From Bog-473 sp036489775 (GTDB taxonomy: Bacteria; Actinomycetota; Acidimicrobiia; Acidimicrobiales; RAAP-2): a stretch of 64,000 nt of DNA. The position numbers were made by a program, and so were the translations under genes. The notes below the pieces were generated by a model. That model searched no databases. It worked only from the letters and a program-made list of their open reading frames with translations, and was not told the origin of the DNA. The stretch lies in NCBI GenBank assembly GCA_036489775.1, contig DASXFC010000009.1, positions 1 through 64,000 on the forward strand, given 5' to 3'. This document shows, one piece after another, positions 8,277-16,922 of this stretch; positions within the stretch are counted from its first letter, which is position 1; each line of letters starts with the position of its first letter.

Positions 8277-9094
8277 CTCACTCCGGCGCCGACATCGCCC
8301 GGTTGCTTTCCACCCATGATCTGCGGCCGAGTCGAGCCCTGGGCCAGAACTTCGTCGCCGACCCCAACACGGTCCGGCGCATCGCGCGCCTGGCCGAGGT
8401 CGGTCCGGGCCAACCCGTGCTCGAGATCGGGGCCGGGCTCGGCTCGCTGACCCTGGCGCTGGCCGAGACCGGGGCCGACGTGGTGGCGCTGGAGCGGGAC
8501 CGCCACCTGGTTCCCGTCCTGCGCTCGGTGGTCGAGCCGGTCGGGGTCGAAGTGGTCGAAGGCGATGCCTTGACCCTCGACCTAGGGGCCCTGCTGGCGG
8601 CGCATGAGACCGATGGCTCCTGGTCGCTGGTGGCCAACCTGCCCTACAACGTGGCCACGCCGCTGGTGATGCGGGTGTTGACCGAGGTGCCGGCGGTCGA
8701 GCGGCTCCTGGTCATGGTCCAGCGTGAGGTCGGTGAGCGCATGGCGGCCGGTGTGGGGGACGGGGCCTACGGGTCGGTCTCGGTGCGGGTGGCCTATTTC
8801 GCCACGGCCAGCGTCGTGGGCAAAGTGCCGGCCGCCGTCTTCATTCCCCAGCCCCGGGTCGAATCGGTGCTGGTGCGCCTGGTGCGCCGGGCCAGCCCCG
8901 CCGTCGATCCGGCCCTGGTCGACTACGGGCGGCTGGCCGCGGTGGTGAAGTCCGGCTTCGCCCAGCGGCGCAAGATGCTGCGACGCTCCCTGGCCGGGGT
9001 GGTGACCCCGGAGGCCTTCGAGCGCGCCGGCGTCCGCCCCGACGCCCGGGCCGAGGAGCTGGACGTGGCGGCCTGGGGCAGGCTGGCCCAATGA
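8273..9094 (+). CDS. rsmA: 16S rRNA (A1518/A1519-N6,N6)-dimethyltransferase
   Basis: The 273-residue KsgA/RsmA protein has RALGQNFVADPNTV, the SAM-binding loop EIGAGLGSLTLAL and the catalytic NLPYN motif. It dimethylates two adjacent adenosines in helix 45 of 16S rRNA, and its loss gives kasugamycin resistance in other bacteria. The GTG start overlaps the preceding stop (GTGA), and its own stop overlaps the ispE start (ATGA). Confidence 0.97.
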   Translation: MTHSGADIARLLSTHDLRPSRALGQNFVADPNTVRRIARLAEVGPGQPVLEIGAGLGSLTLALAETGADVVALERDRHLVPVLRSVVEPVGVEVVEGDALTLDLGALLAAHETDGSWSLVANLPYNVATPLVMRVLTEVPAVERLLVMVQREVGERMAAGVGDGAYGSVSVRVAYFATASVVGKVPAAVFIPQPRVESVLVRLVRRASPAVDPALVDYGRLAAVVKSGFAQRRKMLRRSLAGVVTPEAFERAGVRPDARAEELDVAAWGRLAQ

Positions 9095-9855
9095 CCCGCC
9101 TCCTGGCCCCGGCCAAGCTCACCTTGACCCTGAGCGTGACCGGCGTGCGGGCGGACGGCTACCACGAACTGCGCTCCGAGATGGTGAGCCTCGACCTGTG
9201 CGACGAGTTGATGGTGGAGCCCGGGGAGGGCCTCATCGTGGCGGCCGAGGCCGGGAGCCGGGCCGATGATCTGGGGACGGGTCCGGGCAACCTGATCAAC
9301 CGGGCGCTGGCCCTGGTCGGGGTCAGGGCGGCGGTCACCGTGCGCAAGCGGATCCCGGTGGGCGGCGGGCTAGGCGGGGGATCGACCGATGCCGGCGCCG
9401 TCCTGCGCTGGGCCGGCTGGGCCGACCTCGAGGCGGCGGCCTCGCTGGGGGCCGACGTGCCCTTCTGCGTGCTCGGTGGTCGGGCGCTGGTCGAAGGGAT
9501 CGGCGAGCGGGTGACCCCGCTGCCCTTCGAGGCCCGCCAATTCGTGCTCTGCGTCCCCCCCTTCGAGGTGGACACGGCCCGGGTCTATACGGCCTGGGAT
9601 GCCCGGCCGGCGCACCAGGGGCCCAACGAACTCACGGCCGCCGCGCTGGTGGTGGAACCCCGCCTGGCCCAGTGGCGCGACGCCCTGGGCCAACTGTGCG
9701 GGGTCGAGCCGGTCCTGGCCGGCAGCGGGTCGACCTGGTTTGCCGAGGGTGGGCCAGCCGAAGCCGGGACGGCCGAGCTGGCCTGGGTGTTCTCGGGGTC
9801 CGAACGGGCCCGCGTGCTGCGGGTCCATACAGTGCCGTCGGGTTGGGACGGCTGA
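9091..9855 (+). CDS. ispE: 4-diphosphocytidyl-2-C-methyl-D-erythritol kinase
   Basis: This GHMP kinase of 254 residues is somewhat shorter than the usual 280-310. The N-terminus has APAKLTLTLSVTG and DGYHEL, the ATP loop is PVGGGLGGGSTDAGA, and a GSGSTWF motif lies near the C-terminus. It phosphorylates CDP-methylerythritol in the MEP isoprenoid pathway. The rsmA-ispE order is conserved in actinobacteria. Confidence 0.95.
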   Translation: MTRLLAPAKLTLTLSVTGVRADGYHELRSEMVSLDLCDELMVEPGEGLIVAAEAGSRADDLGTGPGNLINRALALVGVRAAVTVRKRIPVGGGLGGGSTDAGAVLRWAGWADLEAAASLGADVPFCVLGGRALVEGIGERVTPLPFEARQFVLCVPPFEVDTARVYTAWDARPAHQGPNELTAAALVVEPRLAQWRDALGQLCGVEPVLAGSGSTWFAEGGPAEAGTAELAWVFSGSERARVLRVHTVPSGWDG

Positions 9856-9873
9856 GGGCCAGGGGCCTCTTTG

Positions 9874-9972
9874 CTACTTGCCGGCCCGCCGCTGCCAGCG
9901 GGTGGCCTTGAGCATCTTCTTGTGCTTCTTCTTGCGCATGCGCTTGCGGCGCTTCTTGATGAGTGATCCCAT
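9874..9972 (-). CDS. Small 30S ribosomal protein bS22
   Basis: This 32-codon gene on the minus strand reads MGSLIKKRRKRMRKKKHKKM, then LKATRWQRRAGK and a stop. It matches the actinobacterial bS22 protein (AURKAIP1/COX24-like), which starts MGSVIKKRRKRM in mycobacteria, where the homologue is Rv0500B. The protein binds near the decoding centre. The gene is convergent with ispE (18 bp apart) and divergent from the VOC gene. Confidence 0.92.
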   Translation of the reverse strand: MGSLIKKRRKRMRKKKHKKMLKATRWQRRAGK

Positions 9973-10036
9973 GGCCAGCGGCAGGCTAGCGGTCTGGTCG
10001 GTCGACTGCCAGGTCGCACGAACGGGGAGCGAGGCA

Positions 10037-10402
10037 ATGGACTACGAGATCATGGCGCTGGACCACGTGCAACTGGCCATGCCGGCGGGCGGCGAGGCCG
10101 TGGCCGTGGCCTTCTACGCCGGGCTTCTCGGCTTCACCCGCCAGCCCAAGCCCGAGCCGATGGCCAGCCGGGGCGGCTGCTGGTTCGTCCGGGGGTCGGT
10201 AGCCGTCCACCTGGGCGTGGAGCAGGAATTCCGTCCGGCCCGCAAGGCGCATCCCGCCCTGGTGGTGCGGAACCTGCCCGCGCTCGAGGCGGCGCTGCGG
10301 GCGGCCGGATCCGAGGTGCGGCCCAACCCGGACCAGCCGGCGGGAGCCGGCAGCTACGTGGACGACCCGTTCGGCAACCGGATCGAGCTCATCGCGGGTT
10401 GA
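10037..10402 (+). CDS. VOC (glyoxalase/bleomycin resistance) family protein
   Basis: The ATG at 10037 is preceded by GGGGAG. The 121-residue product has the vicinal-oxygen-chelate pattern: ALDHVQLAMP at the N-terminus, AVAFYAGLLGF, and DPFGNRIELI at the C-terminus, where the terminal Glu is the usual metal ligand. Substrate is unknown; relatives include glyoxalases and antibiotic-binding proteins. Its 3' end overlaps the convergent histidine kinase by 14 bp. Confidence 0.85.
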   Translation: MDYEIMALDHVQLAMPAGGEAVAVAFYAGLLGFTRQPKPEPMASRGGCWFVRGSVAVHLGVEQEFRPARKAHPALVVRNLPALEAALRAAGSEVRPNPDQPAGAGSYVDDPFGNRIELIAG

Positions 10403-11777
10403 GCGGCGCCGGACCAGGCGTGTCCTCGATGGCGTCGACGTGGTCGGCTGGCTGGGCCACCAGCGGGAAGCGCAATGAGAGCACGGCACCGCCGCCGGGT
10501 GCATTCTCGGCGTGGACGGTGCCGCCGTCGGCCTTGACCACCTGGGCCACGATGGCCAGTCCGAGCCCCGAGCCGGGCAGCCCCCGGGCGGCCGGCGAGC
10601 GGTAGAAGCGGTCGAAGATGTGGGGCATGTCCTCGGGTTCGATGCCCGGGCCGTGATCGTGGACCTGCACGACGCCACTGGCGCAGCGCACGCTGACCGA
10701 GCTGCCCGGAGGGCTGTACTTGCGGGCGTTGTCCAAGAGGTTGCCCACGGCGCGCGACAGCCGGTCGGAGTGGCCCTCGATCCAGCAGGCGTCCGCCTCC
10801 AGGTCGAAGGTGATGTCCTGGGCCCGGGCGTGGGTGCTCTGCACGCGCACGACCTCCTCCACCAGATGGTCGAGCCGCAGGGGCTCGCGCACTTCGGGAG
10901 CATGGTCGCCCCGGGCCAGCTCGGCCAGGTCACTGACCAGATCGGTGAGCTCCTGGAGCTGGACCAGGACGTCGTCGACCAGCACGGAACGGTCTTCGGC
11001 CGAGAGCTCATCGACCCGGCGGATGACTTCGAGGTTGGTGCGCAGGCTGGTCAGGGGGGTGCGCAGCTCGTGCGAGGCGTCGAGCACCAACTGGCTCTGG
11101 GCCCGCCGCGACGTATCGAGGGCCTCGAGCAAACGGTTGAAGGTACGGCGCAGGCGGCCCAACTCGTCGGGCGGACCCGGTTCGAGGCGGCGCGAGACAT
11201 CGGTGGTCTCGGCCAGATCCTCGACGGTGTCGGTCAGCGAGTTCAGCGGCACCAGGGCGGCGCGTGCCACCAGCCAGCCGAACAGGATGGCCAGCCCCAG
11301 ACCGACCAGAGCCACCGCGCCGAGCAGCAGCCCGAGCTTGCGGAGTTGATGGCCCACGTTGAGCAAAGTGGCAATCTGAAGGGCACCGCCCTCGTCGAGG
11401 GTGGTGGTGCGGGTGCCGGTGTTGACCTTGGTCCCCGCCGGCAGGTGTTCGACCAGCTCGCGAAGCTCGTTGCCATCGACGTCGACCGTGGTGAAGAAGC
11501 CCGGCTCCAGGCCGGCGGCGGCCAGCCGGACCTGCGCCGTGACCGGCAGGTTCTCACCATCGATCACCCTGCCGTTGATGTCGATCACCTGGCTCTGGGC
11601 GATGGCGGTCCCGATGGTCTGCCCGTTGAGGAGGCTCTGGGCGGCTGAGCTCAAGGAGCTGTCGGCCGCTTCGACCAGCGTGTTGCGGGCGGCCAGGTAG
11701 GAGGCGAGCGACGCGGCCAGGATGGCGACGGCCACCGCCACGGCGGAGGCCATCACGAGCCGGGTGCGAAAGGTCAC
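10389..11777 (-). CDS. Membrane sensor histidine kinase
   Basis: The 462-residue protein has a first membrane segment at about residues 8-29, an extracytoplasmic domain of about 115 residues, a second membrane segment at 148-170, HAMP, then the HisKA box DASHELRTPL (His236) and a catalytic domain with the N-box GNLLDNARKYSP and G-boxes DHGPG and GSGLGLAIV. The architecture resembles MprB/PrrB-type EnvZ-like kinases. The GTG start overlaps the response-regulator stop as GTGA. The signal is unknown. Confidence 0.93.
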   Translation of the reverse strand: MTFRTRLVMASAVAVAVAILAASLASYLAARNTLVEAADSSLSSAAQSLLNGQTIGTAIAQSQVIDINGRVIDGENLPVTAQVRLAAAGLEPGFFTTVDVDGNELRELVEHLPAGTKVNTGTRTTTLDEGGALQIATLLNVGHQLRKLGLLLGAVALVGLGLAILFGWLVARAALVPLNSLTDTVEDLAETTDVSRRLEPGPPDELGRLRRTFNRLLEALDTSRRAQSQLVLDASHELRTPLTSLRTNLEVIRRVDELSAEDRSVLVDDVLVQLQELTDLVSDLAELARGDHAPEVREPLRLDHLVEEVVRVQSTHARAQDITFDLEADACWIEGHSDRLSRAVGNLLDNARKYSPPGSSVSVRCASGVVQVHDHGPGIEPEDMPHIFDRFYRSPAARGLPGSGLGLAIVAQVVKADGGTVHAENAPGGGAVLSLRFPLVAQPADHVDAIEDTPGPAPLNPR

Positions 11778-12445
11778 GGATCCCGCAAGACGTAGCCCAC
11801 ACCGCGCACGGTATGGATGCAGCGAGGCTCTCCGCCTTCTTCGAGCTTGCGGCGCAGGTAGCCGACGTAGACGGCCAGCGAGTTGGTGCCCGAGTCGAAG
11901 TCGAAGCCCCAGACCCGTTCGAGCAGGACCTCGCGGGTGAGCACCTGGCGCGGGTGGCGCAAGAACATCTCGAGCAGGTCGAACTCGATCCGGGTCAGGG
12001 TGAACGGGCGGCCGGCCCGCTGCCCTTCGCGTGACGAGAGGTCGAGCGAGAGGTCGCCCACTTTGAGCAGGCCGCCCTCGTTCTCGAAGCGGCGACGCAT
12101 GAGGGCGCGCAGACGGGCCAGCAACTCGGCCAGAGCGAACGGCTTGATCAGGTAGTCGTCGGCGCCGGCGTCGAGGCCCTCGACCCGGTCGCTGATCTCC
12201 TGGCGGGCGGTCAGCATGAGGACCGGGGTGTCGTCGCCGTGCGCGCGCATGTGGCGGCAGACCTGCAGGCCGTCGAGGTCAGGCAGCTGCAGGTCGAGGA
12301 TGAGGGCGTCGGGTGGTGAGGCGGCCACCGTGTCGAGCGCCTCGCGACCCGAGCCCACCGTCACCACGTCGTAACCCTCGAGCCGCAGGGCTCGGTCGAT
12401 CGATCGCCGGACGGCCAGATCGTCGTCCACCACCAGGATGCGCAC
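11774..12445 (-). CDS. OmpR-family response regulator
   Basis: The 223-residue protein has an N-terminal receiver with the acidic pocket VVDDD (residues 5-9), the phospho-acceptor Asp51 in LILDLQLPD and LTA/KPF switch residues. A C-terminal winged helix follows (RVWGFDF, DSGTNSLAVYVGYLRRKL, IHTVRGVGYVL). It is the partner of the histidine kinase immediately downstream, as in MprAB/TcrXY-like systems. It is divergent from tRNA-Gln; targets cannot be inferred. Confidence 0.95.
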   Translation of the reverse strand: MRILVVDDDLAVRRSIDRALRLEGYDVVTVGSGREALDTVAASPPDALILDLQLPDLDGLQVCRHMRAHGDDTPVLMLTARQEISDRVEGLDAGADDYLIKPFALAELLARLRALMRRRFENEGGLLKVGDLSLDLSSREGQRAGRPFTLTRIEFDLLEMFLRHPRQVLTREVLLERVWGFDFDSGTNSLAVYVGYLRRKLEEGGEPRCIHTVRGVGYVLRDP

Positions 12446-12546
12446 GGCAAGAAGCTAGTTCCACCCCCCGCGCCGACTGGGCAGCCCGCCTGCGCGCTCT
12501 AACCTTCTCCCCGGTCACCTGGACGCAGTCCGATCAGGTGATCTAT

Positions 12547-12619
12547 TCCGGGGTAGTTCAATCGGCAGAACGTCGGCCTTTGGAGCCGGATGTTGGAGGT
12601 TCGAGCCCTCCCCCCGGAG
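12547..12619 (+). tRNA. tRNA-Gln (anticodon TTG)
   Basis: The cloverleaf folds cleanly: acceptor TCCGGGG/CCCCGGA, anticodon arm TCGGC/GCCGG with loop CTTTGGA (T33, anticodon TTG), T-arm GGAGG/CCTCC with TTCGAGC. Discriminator G fits glutamine. The CCA end is not encoded, as is usual in this phylum and in contrast to the tRNA at 42020. Confidence 0.95.
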
Positions 12620-12626
12620 CCCGCTG

Positions 12627-13007
12627 TCAGCGCCAGCGCTTGGGCTTGCCCCGCTCGGCCAGCTCGGCCAGGTACCGGTTGTAGGCGACCAGCTCGTCGT
12701 CCCCCTCGGCACCACCCGGGCCGGAGGACTCGGCGTGGGCCATCCCGGCCGCCACTGCGCCATTGGCGGGCGCCGCGGTCGAGGACTCGATGTTGAGAGG
12801 CTCCTCGTGCAGGATGCGCCACCACATGTACATGGCGTAGCCGCCGAAGATCGGCCACTCGAAGACGTAGGCCCAACTCAAGCTGTTGCCACCCAGGGCG
12901 CGATGCACCTGCCAGTCGCACAGGGCGGCGAACGCCGGGATGATGATGAGGATGACGATGTGGAGCGCGATGGCTCGGGGAGCCAGCCAGATGCGCCGGT
13001 CGACCAC
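12627..13007 (-). CDS. Small two-TM membrane protein of unknown function
   Basis: The 126-residue product starts at a GTG 2 bp after the stop of the upstream hydrolase gene, so they are likely co-translated. It has two hydrophobic segments (about residues 11-30 and 43-64, the latter WAYVFEWPIFGGYAMYMWW), an acidic linker and a basic C-terminal helix ending AERGKPKRWR. Similar short proteins with an EWP/MWW core occur widely in actinobacteria without assigned function. Confidence 0.75.
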   Translation of the reverse strand: MVDRRIWLAPRAIALHIVILIIIPAFAALCDWQVHRALGGNSLSWAYVFEWPIFGGYAMYMWWRILHEEPLNIESSTAAPANGAVAAGMAHAESSGPGGAEGDDELVAYNRYLAELAERGKPKRWR

Positions 13008-13009
13008 CG

Positions 13010-13900
13010 CTACGCGTCGGGGAAGAAGAAGTCCGACAGGATGGCGGCCAACTCGAGCGGCCGGTCACCCTGGATGCTGTGGCCGGCCCCTTCCACGCCG
13101 ACCACCCGGGTCGTGGGCTGGCGCCGCAGCAACTCGTCAACGTCGGCGTCGTCGACCACCGACCAGGCCAGCCCGCGCACCAGCATCAGGGGGACCGTGA
13201 GGGCGGAGATGGCATCCCACAGCGCGCCGAAGTCGGGCCGGCTCAGGCTGTCGCCGGTGCGGAAGCGGGCGTAGCGCCACACCCAGCTCCCGTCCTCGCG
13301 CTGCACCGCGTTGTGCAAGATGCCCCGCCGGAGCGATGACTCGCTGCGGGTCGGGTTGTGCTCGACCGTGCGGGCCAGGATGTCCTCGAAGCTGTCGAAG
13401 CTCGACGGCCCGTCGACGAAGGCCATGATCGGCGCCGCCTTCTCGGCGTTGACGCCGGGAGTGACATCGATCAGCGCCAGGGCGCGCACCAGCTCGGGCG
13501 CTTGCGCGGCTAGGGCGATCGAGGACACGCCACCGAGTGACATGCCCACCACGCCGCGGGCCGCCGGTGCCAGCTGGGCGATCACCGCGGCCAGGTCGGC
13601 GCCGTTGCTCTGCACCGAGATCAACCCGTCGGGTCCTCCGTCGGAATGGCCGTGCCCTGGTAGGTCCACCGCCAGCAACGGCCGGCCGAGGGCGAGGGCC
13701 ACGGTGTCCCAGGTGTGGGCGTTCTGGGCGCCGCCGTGGACGAGCACCAGCTCGGGTGCTTCGGTGCCCCAGAGCAGGCTCGAGATGTGGCGCCCGGGGG
13801 ACACCTCGACCTCGACCCGACGCACCGGGGGCGGCCCGTCGTAGGGCAGGCCGTACTCGGCCGCGTTCTCGTGGAAGAGCCCGAACTCGTCGTAGGGCAT
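13010..13900 (-). CDS. Alpha/beta hydrolase
   Basis: I chose the ATG at 13900 (MPYDEFGLFHENA), giving 296 residues; the open frame runs further but would overlap the divergent glmU. The fold is clear: LVLVHGGAQNAHTWD (oxyanion loop), VDLPGHGHSD, nucleophile elbow VGMSLGG with Ser, and a C-terminal GAGHSIQGDRP with His. Substrate is unknown. It precedes the two-TM protein in a two-gene operon. Confidence 0.88.
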   Translation of the reverse strand: MPYDEFGLFHENAAEYGLPYDGPPPVRRVEVEVSPGRHISSLLWGTEAPELVLVHGGAQNAHTWDTVALALGRPLLAVDLPGHGHSDGGPDGLISVQSNGADLAAVIAQLAPAARGVVGMSLGGVSSIALAAQAPELVRALALIDVTPGVNAEKAAPIMAFVDGPSSFDSFEDILARTVEHNPTRSESSLRRGILHNAVQREDGSWVWRYARFRTGDSLSRPDFGALWDAISALTVPLMLVRGLAWSVVDDADVDELLRRQPTTRVVGVEGAGHSIQGDRPLELAAILSDFFFPDA

Positions 13901-13958
13901 CACGACCCGCAGAGTACCGGCCGGGATGTCGCCCAGGGGAGCCCCAGGGGAGCTATGA

Positions 13959-15068
13959 ATGATCACGATGCAACGCCCCCGCCTCTCTGCCGTGGTCCTG
14001 GCCGCCGGCGAGGGCACCCGCATGCGCTCGGAACGGCCCAAGCCGCTGCACCTCCTGTGTGGTCGACCGATGATCCTCCATGTGCTCGACGCCATGGCGG
14101 AGATCGACGTGACCCGGGTGGTCGTCGTGGTCGGGCACCGGGCCGACTGGGTCACCAAGACGCTGGTGCAGCACGCGCCGGCCTCCATGCACATCGAGTT
14201 CGTCGAGCAGGAGACGCAGGCCGGCACCGGCGATGCCCTGGCGGTCGGCCTCACCGGCCTGCCCGACGACGACGACGAGGACGAGGACGTGGTGGTGCTG
14301 CCGGGCGACACCCCCTTGCTGCGCCCGGCCACCTTGGCCTCGCTGGTCCGTACCCACCGGGCCGAGGAGGCGGCCGCCACCCTGCTCACGGCCGAGGTCG
14401 AACAGCCGATGGGTTACGGCCGGGTGGTGCACGGCAAGGACGGTGTGGTCAGCCGGGTGGTCGAAGAGGTCGACGCCACCGACGAGGAGAAGGCGATCTG
14501 CGAGGTCAACACCTCGATCTACTGCTTCCGCCGCAACATCTTGGCGCCGGCCCTGCGCCGCGTTACGCCGGCCAATGCCCAGGGCGAGTACTACCTGACC
14601 GACGCCATCAGCGTCCTGTTCAATGCCGGCTACCGGGTGGTCTCGCTCGTCATGGGTGACTCCATGGAGGCGGCCGGGGTGAACGACCGGGCCCAGCTGG
14701 CCGTGGCCGAAGCGGAGTTGCGGGACCGCATCAACGAGCGGTGGATGCGCCGTGGCGTGACCATGTGGGATCCCGAACGGACCTATGTCGACGCCGAGGC
14801 CGAGCTGGCGCCCGACGTCTCCCTGCTGCCCGGGGTCATCATCCGGGGCCACTGCCAGATCGGGCCGGGCACTGAGATCGGGCCCAACTGCCTGCTTTCG
14901 AGCACCGTGGTGGGCAGCCGGGCCATCCTGCGCGACACCTCGGCCGAGCATGCCCGGGTGGGCGACGACGCGCGGGTGGGTCCGTTTTGCGTGCTCGAGC
15001 CCGGGGCCGAGGTGCCCGATGGCGCGGTGGTGCCGCCGCACACCGTGGTGGCAGCAATCGAGGCTTAA
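13959..15068 (+). CDS. glmU: GlmU-like UDP-GlcNAc pyrophosphorylase with shortened acetyltransferase domain
   Basis: The first 230 residues are a complete uridyltransferase: LAAGEGTRMRSERPKPLH, QAGTGDALAVG, LPGDTPLL and GEYYLTDA. A run of Asp/Glu (residues 104-111) is inserted before the UTP-site loop. The left-handed beta-helix domain is much shorter than usual: the protein ends at residue 369 with VVPPHTVVAAIEA, whereas GlmU normally has about 450-490. The acetyltransferase catalytic segment with the conserved Lys-x-x-His-x-x-Tyr-x-Gly-Asp and the acetyl-CoA loops is absent. It probably makes UDP-GlcNAc from GlcNAc-1-P only. No frameshift explains the truncation, since prs starts 46 bp later. 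Confidence 0.88.
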   Translation: MITMQRPRLSAVVLAAGEGTRMRSERPKPLHLLCGRPMILHVLDAMAEIDVTRVVVVVGHRADWVTKTLVQHAPASMHIEFVEQETQAGTGDALAVGLTGLPDDDDEDEDVVVLPGDTPLLRPATLASLVRTHRAEEAAATLLTAEVEQPMGYGRVVHGKDGVVSRVVEEVDATDEEKAICEVNTSIYCFRRNILAPALRRVTPANAQGEYYLTDAISVLFNAGYRVVSLVMGDSMEAAGVNDRAQLAVAEAELRDRINERWMRRGVTMWDPERTYVDAEAELAPDVSLLPGVIIRGHCQIGPGTEIGPNCLLSSTVVGSRAILRDTSAEHARVGDDARVGPFCVLEPGAEVPDGAVVPPHTVVAAIEA

Positions 15069-15113
15069 ACCTCCTGAAAACGGCCCCGGCGGCGGCACGG
15101 TAGCGTTGGGGTC

Positions 15114-16085
15114 GTGGAGCTCATCCCACGGCGGCGCCTCGAGTTGGTGTCCGGCCGTTCGCACCCTGCCTTGGCGGCTGATATCGCGCGGCACCTGGGC
15201 GTCGAATTAGGGGAAGCCAACCTCCGGGAATTCGCCAATGGCGAGATCCACTGCAAGTACGACATCTCCATCCGGGGCTGCGACGTCTTCATCGTCCAGA
15301 CCCACGCCAGCCCGGTCAACGACTCGCTGATGGAATTGCTGATCATGATCGATGCCGCCAAGCGGGCGTCGGCCAAGCGCATCACCGCGGTCTGCCCGTA
15401 TTACGGGTACTCGCGCCAGGACCGCAAGTCGACCGGGCGCGAGCCCATCACGGCCAAGCTGGTGGCCGACATGATCTGTACCGCCGGCGCCGACCGCGTG
15501 GTCAGTGTCGATCTGCACTCGGGGCAGATTCAGGGGTTCTTCGACAAGCCCTTCGACCACCTGGTGGCCACACCGCTCTTCGAGGCCTACATGCGCGAGA
15601 ACATGGGCAACGACTTCGTGGTGGTGGCGCCGGACGCGGGCCGGGTGAAAGTGGCCGAGCGTTACAGCCAGCACCTCGGCGTCGATCTGGCCCTGGTGCA
15701 CAAGACCCGGCCCCGGGGGACCCACAACGAGGTCAAGGCTCTGCACGTGGTCGGTGAAGTGGAGGGGCGTCACTGCGTTCTGGTCGACGACATGATCGAC
15801 ACGGCCGGCACCATCAGCGCCGGAGCGGAGCTCCTGGCCAGCGCCGGCGCCTCGGAGATCTCGGTGATGGCCACCCACGCCCTCCTTTCCGACCCGGCGG
15901 TCGACCGGCTCAAGGCGGCCCCGATTGCCCGGGTGGTGGTCACCGACACCCTGCCGGTGGCCGATGACAAGTACTTCGACAAGCTCGAAGTCCTCTCGGT
16001 GGCCAAGATCATCGCCGACGCCATTGACGCCGTCTTCGAGGACACCTCGGTCTCGGAGCTCTTCGGCGGGGACAACCTCGTCTGA
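15114..16085 (+). CDS. prs: Ribose-phosphate pyrophosphokinase
   Basis: The 323-residue PRPP synthetase has the N-terminal FANGEIHCKY and CPYYGYSRQDRK, the divalent-cation site VDLHSGQIQGFFD, and the PRPP loop LVDDMIDTAGT. It makes phosphoribosyl pyrophosphate from ribose 5-phosphate and ATP for nucleotide, His and Trp synthesis. The GTG start lies 46 bp after glmU; the glmU-prs-rplY-pth order is conserved in actinobacteria. Confidence 0.97.
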   Translation: MELIPRRRLELVSGRSHPALAADIARHLGVELGEANLREFANGEIHCKYDISIRGCDVFIVQTHASPVNDSLMELLIMIDAAKRASAKRITAVCPYYGYSRQDRKSTGREPITAKLVADMICTAGADRVVSVDLHSGQIQGFFDKPFDHLVATPLFEAYMRENMGNDFVVVAPDAGRVKVAERYSQHLGVDLALVHKTRPRGTHNEVKALHVVGEVEGRHCVLVDDMIDTAGTISAGAELLASAGASEISVMATHALLSDPAVDRLKAAPIARVVVTDTLPVADDKYFDKLEVLSVAKIIADAIDAVFEDTSVSELFGGDNLV

Positions 16086-16166
16086 CGCGTTCTGGTCGAG
16101 GACCAGCGCCGGTCCGGGCGGGTGCAACACGAAGGTGAAGTCCTGGTGGGTGGGCGTCTGGCCGGG

Positions 16167-16195
16167 TTGGAGGCCGACCCGCTTTCGGCTACGCT
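16167..16195 (+). promoter_or_regulatory. Candidate promoter of rplY-pth-mfd
   Basis: TTGGAG (16167-16172) and TACGCT (16190-16195) are separated by exactly 17 nt in the 171-bp gap before rplY. Only 3 of 6 bases match each consensus box, but the TAnnnT pattern suits actinobacterial sigma factors. Confidence 0.4.
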
Positions 16196-16256
16196 GATTC
16201 GTCGCTCGGAGGCAAGCGCCCCAGCACACGATCCGCACCACCCGAGGAGATCTGTC

Positions 16257-16919
16257 ATGGCCGAAATCACGCTCGCCGCCGAGGTGGGACGTTCCCTGGG
16301 AACCCGGGCCTCGCGCCGGTTACGCCGCGACGGCAAGATCCCGGCGACGCTCTACGGGCACGGCATGGATCCGGTGTCCCTGGCCGTGGCCGCTCGGGAC
16401 CTCCGCATCGCCCTGAACGGCGAGGCCGGGAGCAACCAGCTGCTGAATCTGAACACCGGAGCAACCACCTACCTGGCGCTGGCCCGAGAGATGCAGCGCC
16501 ATCCGGTGGCCAACACGGTCACCCACGTCGACTTCCAGATCGTGCGCCGGGACGAGGTGGTCAGCGCCGAAGTGTCGGTCGTGCTGACCGGCGAAGCGCT
16601 CGAGGTGCACCACGGTGACGGCCTGGTCGACCAGCAGATGTTCACCCTGGCCATCAACGCCCTGCCCGCCGACATCCCCATCTCGATCGAACTGGACGTC
16701 TCCGAACTGGTGATCGGTGGCCAGCTGCGGGTGTCGGACCTCAAGTTGCCGGCCGGTGTCACGACTGACGTCGACGGCGAGTCTGCCGTGGTCATCGGCC
16801 AGCCGCCGCGGGTGATTGCGGCCGAGGGCGAAGAGGGTGCCGAAGGCGAAGCAGGAGCCGCCGCCGGCGCCGAGGGGGATTCGGCCACCGGGGCCGACTC
16901 TTCCGACGCCGAGGCCTAA
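16257..16919 (+). CDS. rplY: 50S ribosomal protein bL25, long Ctc form
   Basis: The ATG at 16257 follows a GAGGAGA ribosome-binding site. The 220-residue protein has the 5S-rRNA-binding bL25 domain (residues 1-95, with RRLRRDGKIPATLYG), the C-terminal Ctc/TL5 beta domain (100-190) and an acidic Glu/Ala/Gly-rich tail ending SSDAEA. It binds 5S rRNA in the large subunit; the Ctc form is often a general stress protein. Its stop lies 3 bp before the apparent CTG start of pth. Confidence 0.95.
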   Translation: MAEITLAAEVGRSLGTRASRRLRRDGKIPATLYGHGMDPVSLAVAARDLRIALNGEAGSNQLLNLNTGATTYLALAREMQRHPVANTVTHVDFQIVRRDEVVSAEVSVVLTGEALEVHHGDGLVDQQMFTLAINALPADIPISIELDVSELVIGGQLRVSDLKLPAGVTTDVDGESAVVIGQPPRVIAAEGEEGAEGEAGAAAGAEGDSATGADSSDAEA

Positions 16920-16922
16920 GCC

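Noticed and set aside
9852..9872. Terminator hairpin between ispE and bS22
   Set aside because: Only four clean pairs (GAGG/CCTC) with mismatches inside; too weak to call.
13901..14389. N-terminal extension of the alpha/beta hydrolase across the glmU start
   Set aside because: The extension is low-complexity Ser/Arg sequence from the wrong strand of glmU; the hydrolase fold starts at 13900.
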